Positions 18,169-27,206 of a stretch of DNA of 64,000 nt are shown piece by piece. The notes under the pieces are model-generated. The model did not search any database and was not told the origin of the DNA. It saw nothing but the letters and a program-made list of their open reading frames with translations. The stretch comes from Xanthomonas hortorum pv. cynarae (GTDB lineage: Bacteria; Pseudomonadota; Gammaproteobacteria; Xanthomonadales; Xanthomonadaceae), in contig NZ_MDFM01000014.1 of assembly GCF_002939985.1 (NCBI RefSeq), positions 30,026 through 94,025 of the forward strand. The letters run 5' to 3'. A program made the position numbers and the translations under genes. The number at the start of each line of letters is the position of its first letter. Within the stretch, counting starts at the first letter, position 1.

Positions 18169-18759
18169 ATGCAACTCGCCCTGTTCGACTTCGATCACAC
18201 CATCACTACCTGCGACACCTATGCGCGCTTCCTGCGCAAGGTGGCAACGCCGGCGCAGCTGGCGGCGGCGAAGTGGCAGCTGGGTCCGTGGGTGTTGGGC
18301 TATCGGGTTGGGTTGATCTCCGCGCAGGCCTTGCGCGCACGCGTCACGCGACTGGTCTTCAGCGCTCGTTCGCTGGAAGAAATGACCATGCACGGGGCAG
18401 CGTATGCACGCAACAATCTGCCTGGCATGTTGCGCACGAACGTGATGCAGCGTATCGACTGGCACCAGGCACAAGGGCATGAAGTGGTGTTGGTGTCGGC
18501 GTCGCTGGATCTGTATCTGCAGCCGTGGTGTGCGCAGCATGACCTGTCGTTGATCTGCAATCGGCTGGAACACGATGCCGGCGTGTTGAGCGGGCGCTAT
18601 GCCAATGGCGATTGCGGCCCGCTCAAGGCCACGCAGATCCGCCTGCGCTACGACCTGTCGCAGTACGAGTGCGTGCATGCCTATGGCGATAGCCGCGAAG
18701 ACACGCCGCTGCTGGCACTGGCGCAGCAGCGCTGGTATCGCGGCAATCTGTTGCACTGA
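18169..18759 (+). CDS. HAD-IB family phosphatase
   Basis: 196 residues. The nucleophile motif DFDHT is at residues 7-11 (D7 nucleophile, D9 acid/base). Motif III lysine lies in GPLKATQIRLRYD (~150), and motif IV is YGDSREDTPLL (~170). This is the subfamily IB type that includes phosphoserine phosphatase and PgpC/YfhB. The specific phosphomonoester is unclear. The start sits directly after a GGGATT repeat with no ribosome site. The RnfB-like gene begins one base after the stop, so the two are coupled. Confidence 0.9.
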   Translation: MQLALFDFDHTITTCDTYARFLRKVATPAQLAAAKWQLGPWVLGYRVGLISAQALRARVTRLVFSARSLEEMTMHGAAYARNNLPGMLRTNVMQRIDWHQAQGHEVVLVSASLDLYLQPWCAQHDLSLICNRLEHDAGVLSGRYANGDCGPLKATQIRLRYDLSQYECVHAYGDSREDTPLLALAQQRWYRGNLLH

Positions 18760-18760
18760 C

Positions 18761-19192
18761 ATGTCCATTGCAACGCCCGCACCCACGCACGATCTGGTCG
18801 AACGCCTCGACCGCCTGCTGCCGCAGACCCAATGCGGCCAGTGCGGTTACGACGGCTGTCGCCCTTACGCGCAAGCGATGGCCGATGGGCACGCCGACGT
18901 CGATCATTGCCCGCCCGGTGGCGACGCCGGTGCCCGCGCGCTGGCGCACGCACTACAGGTTCCTGCACGCCCGTACGACCGCACCCGTGGCACCCACACG
19001 CTGCCGCAAGTGGCGTGGATCGTGGAGGCCGACTGCATCGGCTGCACCAAATGCATTCAGGCCTGCCCGGTGGATGCCATCGTCGGCGGCGCCAAACACA
19101 TGCACACGGTGATCGCGCCGCTGTGCACCGGCTGCGAGCTCTGCCTGCCAGCCTGCCCGGTGGATTGCATCGAGCTGCACACAATCGGCTAG
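18761..19192 (+). CDS. rnfB: RnfB-like ferredoxin (soluble, shortened)
   Basis: 143 residues. The N-terminal RnfB Fe-S motif is CGQCGYDGCRPYA with CPPGG about 20 residues later. Two [4Fe-4S] ferredoxin motifs follow, CIGCTKCIQACP (~88-99) and CTGCELCLPACP (~118-129). Typical RnfB/RsxB has an N-terminal membrane helix; here residues 1-20 are polar, so the protein is probably soluble. No other rnf gene is in the window, so it may serve as a free-standing electron carrier. It is coupled to the HAD phosphatase gene one base upstream. Confidence 0.88.
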   Translation: MSIATPAPTHDLVERLDRLLPQTQCGQCGYDGCRPYAQAMADGHADVDHCPPGGDAGARALAHALQVPARPYDRTRGTHTLPQVAWIVEADCIGCTKCIQACPVDAIVGGAKHMHTVIAPLCTGCELCLPACPVDCIELHTIG

Positions 19193-19309
19193 ACGGCTCG
19201 CAAAAGGCCTCCAACTCCTACCTTCCGTCAGGAACGTCCTGACGCATTCGGCGCATCCGTGCTGCGGACGCGCTCGTATTGGTGTGTACTCCCATCGAGG
19301 AATCCGCCG

Positions 19310-20113
19310 ATGCGCCCATTCGCCGCCCTTGCCGCCCTTGCCGCCCTTGCCACACTAGCCGCACGCTGCCGGCCGATCCCGCCGTTGTTGTTGCTGGTGC
19401 TGGGCTGTTCGCCGCTCAGCGCAGCAGCCGTCACCCGTGTGGACGGCGATGCCTTCGATGGCGACAGCGGCGCGCTGCGTTACCGCGAGTCGCACTGGCT
19501 GCTCGACGACGGCGGCCGGGTGGTGCTGTATCGCTGCACGGACGGGCGCCCGTTCGCGCGCAAACTGGTCGATGGCGGCGGCCCCTCGCCCAACTTCAGC
19601 CTGCTCGATGGACGCGACGGCTACCGCGAAGGCGTGCGCCAACGCGATGGCGTGCGCGAGATGTTTCAGCAGGAACCCGGCAAGGCCGAACGCCGCACTG
19701 CGCTGCCCGCCAGCGAAGGCGCGCGCGTGATCGATGCCGGTTTCGATGCCTATCTGCGCACCCAATGGGACGCACTCGCCAGCGCAACGCAGCGCGTCGA
19801 CTTCGTGCTGCCGAGTTTGCAGCGCCAGCTGGCCTTCAAGGTCGAACGGATCGGCGACAGCGCCGGCCAGCGTCGCTATCGGCTCAGCCTGGATGCCTGG
19901 TACGGCGCCGCAGTGCCGTCGCTGGAGGTGCGTTACTCGATCGCCGACAAGCGCCTGCTCGAATTCCGCGGCGTCGGCAATCTGCGCGACGAACGCGGCC
20001 GCTATCCGCACGTGCGCATCGTTTTCCCGGACACCGCTGCGCGTGCCGCCAGTGCGGACGAGTTGCGCCAGGCACGCGAGCAGCCGCTGGCCAAGCGCTG
20101 CAGCGCCCCGTGA
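19310..20113 (+). CDS. Exported hypothetical protein
   Basis: 267 residues, no family recognised. The start at 19310 follows a GAGG ribosome site. The N-terminus is a long Ala/Leu-rich export signal encoded partly by three tandem 9-base units (GCCGCCCTT, 19322-19348). The mature part is charged, with no membrane helix (GALRYRESHWLLDDGGRVVLYRCTDG early on; SLEVRYSIADKRLLEFRGVG late). The overall look is of a periplasmic beta-rich protein. Two Cys remain after processing (about residue 85 and near the C-terminus). Confidence 0.75.
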   Translation: MRPFAALAALAALATLAARCRPIPPLLLLVLGCSPLSAAAVTRVDGDAFDGDSGALRYRESHWLLDDGGRVVLYRCTDGRPFARKLVDGGGPSPNFSLLDGRDGYREGVRQRDGVREMFQQEPGKAERRTALPASEGARVIDAGFDAYLRTQWDALASATQRVDFVLPSLQRQLAFKVERIGDSAGQRRYRLSLDAWYGAAVPSLEVRYSIADKRLLEFRGVGNLRDERGRYPHVRIVFPDTAARAASADELRQAREQPLAKRCSAP

Positions 20114-20198
20114 ACCAGACACGCGCCATCTTCACGTTCGACCACGCGCCGTTGCGTAAAACGGCCCGGGCACCCATTCCACACGCAGGAACATCCTC

Positions 20199-20567
20199 AT
20201 GGCCAAGGCCTATCTCTGGATCAACGCAGTGCTCTATGTCGTCCTGGCGATCTGGTGCACGCTCTCACCGGCCAAGACCGCACATGCGGTCGGTTACACC
20301 CAGCTTTCGCCGGCCGGGCAGTCGGAATACCTGGTCATCTACGGCGGCCTGCAGTTGGGCATGGCGTTTTTGTTCGGTTACTTCGCCTGGATCGATCAAC
20401 CGCGCACCGGGCTGTTGGTGGCACTCGCCTTCTACGTCCCGATCGTGCTGTTCCGCACTGTCGCGCTCTCGCGGCTGTGGCCGGTCTCTGCACCGACGGT
20501 TGCGCTGGCAGGCGTTGAAATCCTGTTGCTGCTCGCCGCTGTGCTGCTGTGGTTCCGGCACAAGTGA
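20199..20567 (+). CDS. Small integral membrane protein, four helices
   Basis: 122 residues, almost entirely hydrophobic, with four predicted helices (about 5-22, 48-66, 72-90 and 98-118) and a short charged tail FRHK. The loop AKTAHAVGYTQLSPAGQSEY between helices 1 and 2 and the YGGLQLGMAFLFGYFA segment resemble DUF4345-like proteins, but I am not certain of that. It stands alone 58 bases before the sigma factor gene. A link to that regulon is possible but unproven. Confidence 0.75.
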   Translation: MAKAYLWINAVLYVVLAIWCTLSPAKTAHAVGYTQLSPAGQSEYLVIYGGLQLGMAFLFGYFAWIDQPRTGLLVALAFYVPIVLFRTVALSRLWPVSAPTVALAGVEILLLLAAVLLWFRHK

Positions 20568-20625
20568 AAGACACGCTGTAGCCAGTCCGGTAGGATCGGC
20601 GCCACCTTACTCAACGCCCGACCGC

Positions 20626-21189
20626 ATGAGTGCCATTCCTGGCCACGACGACGATGAAACCGGACGCCTGCTCACCGCAACTGCGGGCGGCGATCGGCAT
20701 GCTTTCGAAGCGCTGTATCGGCAGACCTCGGCCAAGCTGTTCGGGGTGTGCTTGCGCATGATTCCGCAACGCGCCGAAGCCGAAGAAGTGCTGCAGGACG
20801 TGTTCACGCTGATCTGGCACAAGGCCGGGCAGTTCGATCCGGCGCGTGCACGCGGGCTCACCTGGCTGGCGATGATCGCGCGCAACAAGGCGATCGACCA
20901 TCTGCGCGCCAACGCACCGCAGCGCCGCAACGTGACCCTGGACGATGCCGGCGACCTGCGTGCCAGCGATGCCTCACCGCTGGAGCGCACCGAGCGCGCC
21001 AGCACGCGCCACCGCATCGACCACTGTCTGGCCGAACTTGAACCGCCGCGCAGCGAATTGATCCGCACCGCGTTCTTCGATGGCATCACCTACGAAGAAC
21101 TGGCGGCGCGCACCGACACGCCGATCGGCACGGTCAAGAGCTGGATCCGCCGTGGCCTGGCCAAACTCAAGGCATGTCTGGAACGATGA
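20626..21189 (+). CDS. ECF RNA polymerase sigma factor
   Basis: 187 residues. Region 2 spans ~25-90 (LYRQTSAKLFGVCLRMIPQ, then EEVLQDVFTLIWHKAGQF). Region 4 spans ~130-185 (GITYEELAARTDTPIGTVKS, WIRRGLAKLKACL). It resembles the SigK/RpoE-like group paired with RskA anti-sigma factors. The stop overlaps the anti-sigma start by four bases. The next operon downstream (22249-29073) is the obvious candidate target, as related sigma factors elsewhere control cyclopropane-synthase/DUF1365/oxidoreductase clusters. That link is inference. Confidence 0.92.
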   Translation: MSAIPGHDDDETGRLLTATAGGDRHAFEALYRQTSAKLFGVCLRMIPQRAEAEEVLQDVFTLIWHKAGQFDPARARGLTWLAMIARNKAIDHLRANAPQRRNVTLDDAGDLRASDASPLERTERASTRHRIDHCLAELEPPRSELIRTAFFDGITYEELAARTDTPIGTVKSWIRRGLAKLKACLER

Positions 21190-22025
21190 GCACGCCATTC
21201 CCCATCGACCAGGAACCACCGCGCGACGTGCTTGCCGGCGAGTACGTGCTGGGCCTGCTGAGCGCCGACGAGCGCCTGGCAGCCGAACAACGCATCGCCA
21301 CCGACAGCCAGTTCGATCAGGCCGTCCTGCAATGGCAGCAACATCTGATGCCGCTGCTGGACGAAATCGCGGCGGTGACCCCGTCCGATCAGCTCTGGCC
21401 GCGCATTCGCCAGACGCTGGGCTTCGATACGCCATTGCGCGCAGTGCCCGCAGCACCGACCACCACCACCACCACACCGGCCACGCCACTGTGGAACAGC
21501 GTGCGCTTCTGGCGTTGGGCCAGTGCCGGTGGCCTGGCCACTGCTGCGGTGTGCGTGCTGGCCTTGTTGAACGTGAACACGCCGCCCGCACCAGTGCAGC
21601 CGCCAGCCACTGGCCCGGTGGTACAGGCACCGCCGGTCACGACTCCAGCAACCCCGGCCACCCCGCCTGCCACCGGCATCGCGATGACCGCCACGCTGGC
21701 GACCGAAGACGGCCGGCCGGGCTACGTGGCCTTGATGGATGCTGACAAGCACACCATCACGGTGACGCCGCTGGATCGCACCGCCACCGCCGACAAGGTG
21801 CCCGAACTGTGGTTGATCACCGCAGACGGCAAGCCGTATTCGATGGGCACATTCGACGATCAACGCGCACGCCGCGCGCAGATCCCCGATCAGCTGATGC
21901 CCATGCTCAGCAACGAGGCTCTGTTGGCCGTCACCCTGGAACCACTGGGCGGTGCGCCGGGTGGCATCCCCACCGGTACCGTGGTGGCCAAGGGCGGCAT
22001 CAGCACGCTGGCAATGGCGCCCTGA
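21186..22025 (+). CDS. RskA-type anti-sigma factor
   Basis: 279 residues. The N-terminal cytoplasmic anti-sigma domain (~1-85, including GEYVLGLLSADERLAAEQRI) has no HxxxCxxC zinc motif. One transmembrane helix lies at ~112-133 (FWRWASAGGLATAAVCVLAL), followed by a Pro/Thr-rich stalk. The periplasmic RskA C-terminal domain (~165-279) contains VPELWLITADGKPYSMGTF. The ATG is embedded in the sigma factor stop (ATGA), so expression is coupled. It presumably holds the sigma factor at the membrane until released by regulated proteolysis. The signal is unknown. Confidence 0.9.
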   Translation: MSTPFPIDQEPPRDVLAGEYVLGLLSADERLAAEQRIATDSQFDQAVLQWQQHLMPLLDEIAAVTPSDQLWPRIRQTLGFDTPLRAVPAAPTTTTTTPATPLWNSVRFWRWASAGGLATAAVCVLALLNVNTPPAPVQPPATGPVVQAPPVTTPATPATPPATGIAMTATLATEDGRPGYVALMDADKHTITVTPLDRTATADKVPELWLITADGKPYSMGTFDDQRARRAQIPDQLMPMLSNEALLAVTLEPLGGAPGGIPTGTVVAKGGISTLAMAP

Positions 22026-22034
22026 CCCGGCGGT

Positions 22035-22067
22035 GAGCTTGCCTGCGAGGCTCTCGCAGGCAAGCTC
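22035..22067. terminator. Perfect 15-bp hairpin after anti-sigma gene
   Basis: The arms GAGCTTGCCTGCGAG and CTCGCAGGCAAGCTC pair perfectly around a three-base loop, nine bases after the anti-sigma stop. Only GTTT follows, so it is a weak intrinsic terminator or an mRNA 3'-end stabiliser. It separates the regulator pair from the seven-gene operon. The sequence TGATCA at 22145-22150, in the remaining leader, is a possible ECF -35 element. Confidence 0.65.
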
Positions 22068-22248
22068 GTTTCACGAACGACCTCATGCGCGCCAGCGATA
22101 CGGCGTGTGGTTAATTGTGTGCGCGATTGCGCGAATTATCAGTGTGATCAGACGAACCTTACACACGCATGCGACGATCATGCGCGCTGGTGCATCTGTT
22201 TGCCGGCAGCGTTCGTAAAGGGTCACGACCAACGACGGAGAACCACGC

Positions 22249-23247
22249 GTGCCGAGTACCGGAGTCGACCCCAACGCTGCAACGCCTCAGCCCACCAGCC
22301 CACATCCCCGTGGCTGGTTGGCAATGCGTATCGGCAGCCTGCGCCGCTGGGTGGATTCGCAGACCGACGAACCGCTGGACGAAGCGCGCGCAGACCGCAT
22401 CGACTGGTTGCGCGCCATCCCCTTCATCGCCCTGCACCTGGCCTGCCTGTCGGTGATCTGGGTGGGCGCGTCCTGGTTTGCGGTGGGCATGGCGGTGGCG
22501 CTGTATGCGCTGCGCATGTTCGCGCTGACCGGTTTCTATCATCGCTATTTTTCGCACCGCGCTTTCAAGACCTCGCGCGTGTTGCAGTTCGTGTTCGCCG
22601 CGATCGGCGCTACCTGTGTGCAACGCGGGCCGCTGTGGTGGGCCGCGCATCATCGCAATCATCATCGGCATACCGACACCGGCCGCGACCCGCATTCGCC
22701 GGCGCAACACGGCTTCTGGTGGAGTCATACCGGCTGGTTCCTGACCCCGCGCAATTTCCGCACCGATTGGGAGGTCATCCCGGATCTGCGCCGCTTTGCC
22801 GAGCTGCGCTTCCTGGACCGCTTCGACATCGTGATGCCGGTGGTGCTGGCGCTGGGCCTGTACCTGCTCGGCGACTGGCTGGCCACCGCCGCGCCCGCGC
22901 TGGAGACCAATGGCGCGCAGTTGCTGGTATGGGGCTTTGTGATCTCCACCGTAGCCTTGTTCCATGCCACCTTCACCATCAACTCGCTGGCGCATCGCTT
23001 CGGCAGCCGGCGCTTCGATACCCGCGACGACAGCCGCAATAACTGGCTGCTGGCGCTGCTCACCTTTGGCGAAGGCTGGCACAACAATCACCACTTCTTC
23101 CCCGGCTCGGCGCGCCAAGGCCTGCGCTGGTGGGAGTACGACATGACCTGGTACGGCCTCACGGCGATGTCGTGGGTGGGCCTGGTGTGGGACCTCAAGC
23201 CGATGCCGAAGATGCTCACGCAGCGCGCCGAGCGGGTGCGCCGATGA
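22249..23247 (+). CDS. Fatty acid (acyl-CoA type) desaturase
   Basis: 332 residues with membrane helices and the three histidine boxes of the stearoyl-CoA/delta-9 desaturase family: HRYFSH (~99), HHRNHH (~136) and [14 protein letters not shown] (~282). The GTG start at 22249 is preferred because GGAG lies at a good distance upstream; an ATG at 22324 is the alternative. It introduces a cis double bond into acyl chains using O2 and a di-iron site. It is the first gene of a seven-gene coupled operon, and its stop overlaps the FAD oxidoreductase start by four bases. Confidence 0.9.
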   Translation: MPSTGVDPNAATPQPTSPHPRGWLAMRIGSLRRWVDSQTDEPLDEARADRIDWLRAIPFIALHLACLSVIWVGASWFAVGMAVALYALRMFALTGFYHRYFSHRAFKTSRVLQFVFAAIGATCVQRGPLWWAAHHRNHHRHTDTGRDPHSPAQHGFWWSHTGWFLTPRNFRTDWEVIPDLRRFAELRFLDRFDIVMPVVLALGLYLLGDWLATAAPALETNGAQLLVWGFVISTVALFHATFTINSLAHRFGSRRFDTRDDSRNNWLLALLTFGEGWHNNHHFFPGSARQGLRWWEYDMTWYGLTAMSWVGLVWDLKPMPKMLTQRAERVRR

Positions 23248-24494
23248 GCGAGGGCAGGATTGCCGTGGTCGGCAGTGGCATCGCCGGCCTGGGCGCGGCG
23301 TGGCTGTTGTCGCGGCGCTATGAAGTCACTCTGTTCGAGGCCGCCGATTATCTCGGCGGGCATACGCACACGCACGACATCCAGCTGCAAGGCCAGCGCT
23401 ACGCGGTGGACAGCGGCTTCATCGTGTTCAACCCGCAGCACTATCCGTTGCTCACGCGCATGTTCGCCGAGCTCGACGTGGCCGCGCAGCCGACCACGAT
23501 GGGCTTCTCCGTGCACGATGCGCGCAGCGGGCTCGAATACAACGCCGGCAGCCTGGGCGGGCTGTTCTGCCAGCGCCGCAATCTGCTCAGCCCGCGCTTC
23601 TGGGGCATGTTGTCCGACCTGCGCCGCTTCTATCGCCAGGCACCGGCGGTGCTGCACAGCGACGAGCAGTTCAGCACGCTGGGCGAGTATCTGCAGCGGC
23701 ATGGCTACTCGGCGGCGTTTCGCGACCAGCATCTGGTGCCGATGGCCTCGGCGCTGTGGTCATCGCCCTCGCAGCGCATCCTGGAATTTCCGATGGGCCA
23801 GCTGATCGGCTTCATGGCCAACCACCACATGCTGCAACTCAGCGGGCGGCCGCAGTGGCAGGTGGTGCGTGGCGGATCCAACAGCTATGTGCGCGCGCTG
23901 CGGCGGCGCTGGCAGGTGCTGGAGCGGCTGTCCACCCCGGTGCATGCGATCCGGCGCGTCGGCAATGGCGTGGTGCTCAGCTCGCTGCGCGGCGAAGAAC
24001 ATTTCAACGACGTGGTGCTGGCTTGTCACGCCGACGATGCCTTGGCATTGCTCAGCGACTCCACACCGGCCGAGCAACAGATCCTGGGCGGCATCAGCTA
24101 CCAGAACAACGACACCGTGCTGCATACCGATGCGCGCGTGTTGCCGCGCGATCGCCGCGCCTGGGCGGCATGGAACGCGCATGTGCCGGCCGACCCGCAG
24201 GCGCCGTGCACGGTGAGTTACTGGATGAACGCGCTGCAGTCGATCGATGCACCGCAGCCATTCATCGTCAGCCTCAATCGCGACCACGACATCGACCCGG
24301 ACAAGGTGCTGCGGCGCATGCGCTATCGCCACCCGGTGCAGAACGCGGCCGCACTCGCGGCGCAGACGCGCAAGGCCGATATCCAAGGCGTCCAGCACAC
24401 CTGGTTTGCCGGTGCGGCGTGGGGCTTCGGCTTCCACGAGGACGGCCTGCGCAGCGGTGTGGATGTAGCGCATGGGCTAGGAGTGCCGTGGTGA
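23244..24494 (+). CDS. FAD-dependent oxidoreductase (amine oxidase/desaturase-like)
   Basis: 416 residues. The Rossmann dinucleotide motif is [18 protein letters not shown] at residues ~7-24, followed by [16 protein letters not shown]. The C-terminal FAD segment is [19 protein letters not shown]. It belongs to the NAD(P)/FAD-binding amine-oxidase-like proteins that usually sit beside DUF1365 and cyclopropane synthase genes. The likely substrate is a modified acyl chain, by context only. It overlaps its upstream neighbour by four bases and its downstream neighbour by one. Confidence 0.88.
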   Translation: MSEGRIAVVGSGIAGLGAAWLLSRRYEVTLFEAADYLGGHTHTHDIQLQGQRYAVDSGFIVFNPQHYPLLTRMFAELDVAAQPTTMGFSVHDARSGLEYNAGSLGGLFCQRRNLLSPRFWGMLSDLRRFYRQAPAVLHSDEQFSTLGEYLQRHGYSAAFRDQHLVPMASALWSSPSQRILEFPMGQLIGFMANHHMLQLSGRPQWQVVRGGSNSYVRALRRRWQVLERLSTPVHAIRRVGNGVVLSSLRGEEHFNDVVLACHADDALALLSDSTPAEQQILGGISYQNNDTVLHTDARVLPRDRRAWAAWNAHVPADPQAPCTVSYWMNALQSIDAPQPFIVSLNRDHDIDPDKVLRRMRYRHPVQNAAALAAQTRKADIQGVQHTWFAGAAWGFGFHEDGLRSGVDVAHGLGVPW

Positions 24495-25372
24495 TGCAGC
24501 TGCTGCGCGAAGCCAGCACCGATGCGGTGCCGTTGCCCCCGACCGAGGGCAGCGGCGCCGGCAGCGTGGCCGCACCGTTGCGCAGCGCGATCTATACCGG
24601 TTGGGTGCGGCATCGCCGGTTTGCGCCAAAACCGCTGGATTTTCGCTACAAGCTGTTTTTGATGTATCTGGATCTGTCCGAACTGGATCGGGTGTTTGCG
24701 CAGCGTTGGCTGTGGTCGGTGGGGCGCGCCAACCTGGCGCAGTTCCGTCGCAGCGATTACCTCGGCGACCCAACTATTCCACTGGATGAAGCGGTGCGCG
24801 ATTGCGTGCAGACCCACACCGGCGAGCGCCCGGACGGCGCAATCCGCCTGCTCACGCATCTGCGCTACTTCGGCCATGTGTTCAATCCGGTCAGCTTCTA
24901 CTACTGTTTCGATCGTCACGACGGCCTGCGCTGGATCGTTGCGGAAATCACCAACACGCCCTGGCAGCAGCGCCACACCTACGTGCTGCCGGTCGCGCAG
25001 GCGCGCACGCATCGCGACGTGCATGCCTGGCGCTTCGACAAGCGCTTCCACGTCTCGCCATTCATGGGCATGCAGCACCAGTACGACTGGCGTTTCAGCG
25101 TGCCGGACGCGCAATTGCGCGTGCATATGGATGTGCTGGATGCGCCTGATGTGGACACCGCAAGCACCAACAGCGGCGCCCGCCGTTTCGACGCCACCCT
25201 GGTGCTGCAGCGCCAGCCGCTGACTGCGCGCACCCTGGCGCGCACGCTGCTGGCCTACCCGTTGATGACCGTGCAGGTGGTGGTCGCCATCCACTGGCAG
25301 GCCTTGCGCCTGTGGCTGCGCGGCAACCCTGTGCACGACACCCCCCATCCGCCTGTGCGAGAACGCCGATGA
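24494..25372 (+). CDS. DUF1365 domain-containing protein
   Basis: 292 residues. The DUF1365 domain starts at ~residue 35 (SAIYTGWVRHRRFAPKPLDF) and contains the conserved THLRYFGHVFNPVSFYYCFD, ITNTPWQQRHTYVLP and KRFHVSPFMGMQHQYDWRF stretches. A hydrophobic segment near the C-terminus (TLLAYPLMTVQVVVAIHWQA) suggests membrane contact. Biochemical role unknown; it is almost always encoded between an FAD oxidoreductase and a cyclopropane synthase, as here. The start ATG shares its first base with the last base of the upstream stop codon. Confidence 0.9.
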   Translation: MQLLREASTDAVPLPPTEGSGAGSVAAPLRSAIYTGWVRHRRFAPKPLDFRYKLFLMYLDLSELDRVFAQRWLWSVGRANLAQFRRSDYLGDPTIPLDEAVRDCVQTHTGERPDGAIRLLTHLRYFGHVFNPVSFYYCFDRHDGLRWIVAEITNTPWQQRHTYVLPVAQARTHRDVHAWRFDKRFHVSPFMGMQHQYDWRFSVPDAQLRVHMDVLDAPDVDTASTNSGARRFDATLVLQRQPLTARTLARTLLAYPLMTVQVVVAIHWQALRLWLRGNPVHDTPHPPVRERR

Positions 25373-26664
25373 ACGCCACGTCCCTGCCCGACACCACTGC
25401 CCCGCGCGCGGCTTCCTGGACGGATCGCCTGTTGCGCAAGCGCCTGCTGGCTACGCTCGGCGACCTGCGCGATGGGCAATTGCAGCTGCACGAGGCCGAT
25501 GGCATCACCACCCTCGGCAATGCCAGCGGCGCGGATGCCTTGCAACTGCAATTGCGCGTCACCGATCCGGGCTTCTATCGGCAGGCCGCGCTCAATGGCA
25601 GCGTCGGTGCCGGCGAGTCGTACATGGATGGGCAATGGCAGTGCGACGATCTGGTCGGCCTGATGCGCCTGCTGTTGCGCAATCGCGACCGCCTGGATGC
25701 GATGGAGACCGGCACCGCACGTTTAGGTGGCTGGGCGATGCGCAGCCTGCACACCTTTGCGCGCAATACCCGCAGCGGCAGCCGGCGCAATATCGCCGCG
25801 CATTACGACCTGGGCAACCCGTTATTCAGCTTGTTTCTCGATGAAAACCTGATGTATTCGTCGGCGATCTTCGTCGATGGCGAAGAGGCGCAAGGCGAAG
25901 CGGCACTGGAACGCGCCGCCACCCGCAAGCTCGAACGCATCTGCCAGAAACTGCGGCTCGGCCCGCAGCACCATGTGGTGGAAATCGGCACCGGCTGGGG
26001 TGGATTCGCGCTGCATGCTGCACGCGAGCATGGCTGCCGCGTCACCACCACCACCATCTCGCGCGAGCAGTTCGATCTGGCAACCCAACGCATCGCTGCA
26101 GCCGGTTTGAACGATCGTGTGACGGTGTTGCTGCGCGACTATCGCGATCTGGACGGCCGCTACGACCGGGTGGTGTCGATCGAGATGATCGAGGCGATCG
26201 GCCATCAGTATCTGGACACCTATTTCGCCAAGGTCGGCAGCCTGCTCGCCGACGATGGCGAGGCGCTGATCCAGGCCATCACCATCGAAGACCATCGCTA
26301 TGCGCAGGCATTGCACTCGGTGGACTTCATCAAGCGGCATATCTTCCCCGGCAGCTTCATTCCCTCGGTGGCGGCGATGACCGGTGCCATCGCGCGCGCC
26401 AGCGATCTGCGCCTGTTCAATCTCGAAGACATCGGGCCGAGCTATGCGTTGACGCTGCGTGCGTGGCGGCAGCGCTTCATGGCGCAGCTGCCGCAGGTGC
26501 GCGCGCTGGGCTACGACGAGCGCTTCATCCGCATGTGGGAGTTCTATCTGGCCTATTGCGAAGCCGGTTTTCTGGAGCGCTCGATCGGCGATGTGCATCT
26601 GTGGCTGAGCAAGCCGGGCGCGCGTCCGCCGCAGTTCGTGCCTGGCCTGCCTGCCGACGCATGA
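25369..26664 (+). CDS. cfa: Cyclopropane-fatty-acyl-phospholipid synthase family methyltransferase
   Basis: 431 residues, the usual length for CFA synthases. The SAM-binding motif is VVEIGTGWGGFALHAAREHG (~204-223). The bicarbonate/active-site region reads SIEMIEAIGHQYLDTYF (~267-283), and the C-terminal part includes KRHIFPGSFIPS. It adds a methylene or methyl group from SAM to an unsaturated acyl chain in membrane phospholipid. A desaturase upstream and a second methyltransferase downstream suggest a modified product rather than plain cyclopropane. The start overlaps the DUF1365 stop (ATGA). Confidence 0.92.
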   Translation: MNATSLPDTTAPRAASWTDRLLRKRLLATLGDLRDGQLQLHEADGITTLGNASGADALQLQLRVTDPGFYRQAALNGSVGAGESYMDGQWQCDDLVGLMRLLLRNRDRLDAMETGTARLGGWAMRSLHTFARNTRSGSRRNIAAHYDLGNPLFSLFLDENLMYSSAIFVDGEEAQGEAALERAATRKLERICQKLRLGPQHHVVEIGTGWGGFALHAAREHGCRVTTTTISREQFDLATQRIAAAGLNDRVTVLLRDYRDLDGRYDRVVSIEMIEAIGHQYLDTYFAKVGSLLADDGEALIQAITIEDHRYAQALHSVDFIKRHIFPGSFIPSVAAMTGAIARASDLRLFNLEDIGPSYALTLRAWRQRFMAQLPQVRALGYDERFIRMWEFYLAYCEAGFLERSIGDVHLWLSKPGARPPQFVPGLPADA

Positions 26665-27206
26665 AGCAGCTCGGCAACTATCTCGGTTTGCAGGTGCTAT
26701 GGGTGGTGGCGGTCAGCGCCGCCGCGCAGGCGCGCATCTGGCCGACACTGCTGGTGTTGGCGCTGTTTGCGCTGTATCAGCTATGGCCGTCGCGGCGCGC
26801 GCCGGGCGATCTGCAATTATTGATCGCCGCGTTGTCGCTGGGCCTGCTGCTGGACACCACGCTGGCTGCCGGCGGTTGGGTGCGTTACGCCGCACCGTGG
26901 CCGGGCACGCCGTTGGCACCGCCGTGGATTCTGGCGTTGTGGCTGGGCTTTGCGCTCACTCTCAATCATTCCTTGGCCACGGTGATGCAACGTCCATGGC
27001 TGGCGGTACTGCTGGGCGCCATCTTCGGGCCGTTCTCGTACTGGTTGGCGCAGCGCAGCTGGCACGCGGTGGAATTCCAGCCGCCACAGCTGCACGCAGT
27101 GGTTGCGGTCGGCATCGGCTGGGGCGTGGCCTGCGGCGTGTTGTCGCTGTATGCACGCCGCCTGGCGCGACCATCGCCTGAGCACATCACTGGAGAACTG
27201 CAATGA
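26661..27206 (+). CDS. DUF2878 family membrane protein
   Basis: 181 residues with about five or six hydrophobic helices (WVVAVSAAAQARIWPTLLVLAL, LLIAALSLGLLLDTTLAAGGWV and others), matching DUF2878 proteins of unknown function. Charged residues are few. It lies between the CFA synthase and the DUF1295 reductase-like gene and overlaps each neighbour by four bases. The family recurs in CFA/DUF1365 clusters, which points to a structural or lipid-presenting role in the membrane, but no direct evidence is visible. Confidence 0.85.
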   Translation: MKQLGNYLGLQVLWVVAVSAAAQARIWPTLLVLALFALYQLWPSRRAPGDLQLLIAALSLGLLLDTTLAAGGWVRYAAPWPGTPLAPPWILALWLGFALTLNHSLATVMQRPWLAVLLGAIFGPFSYWLAQRSWHAVEFQPPQLHAVVAVGIGWGVACGVLSLYARRLARPSPEHITGELQ

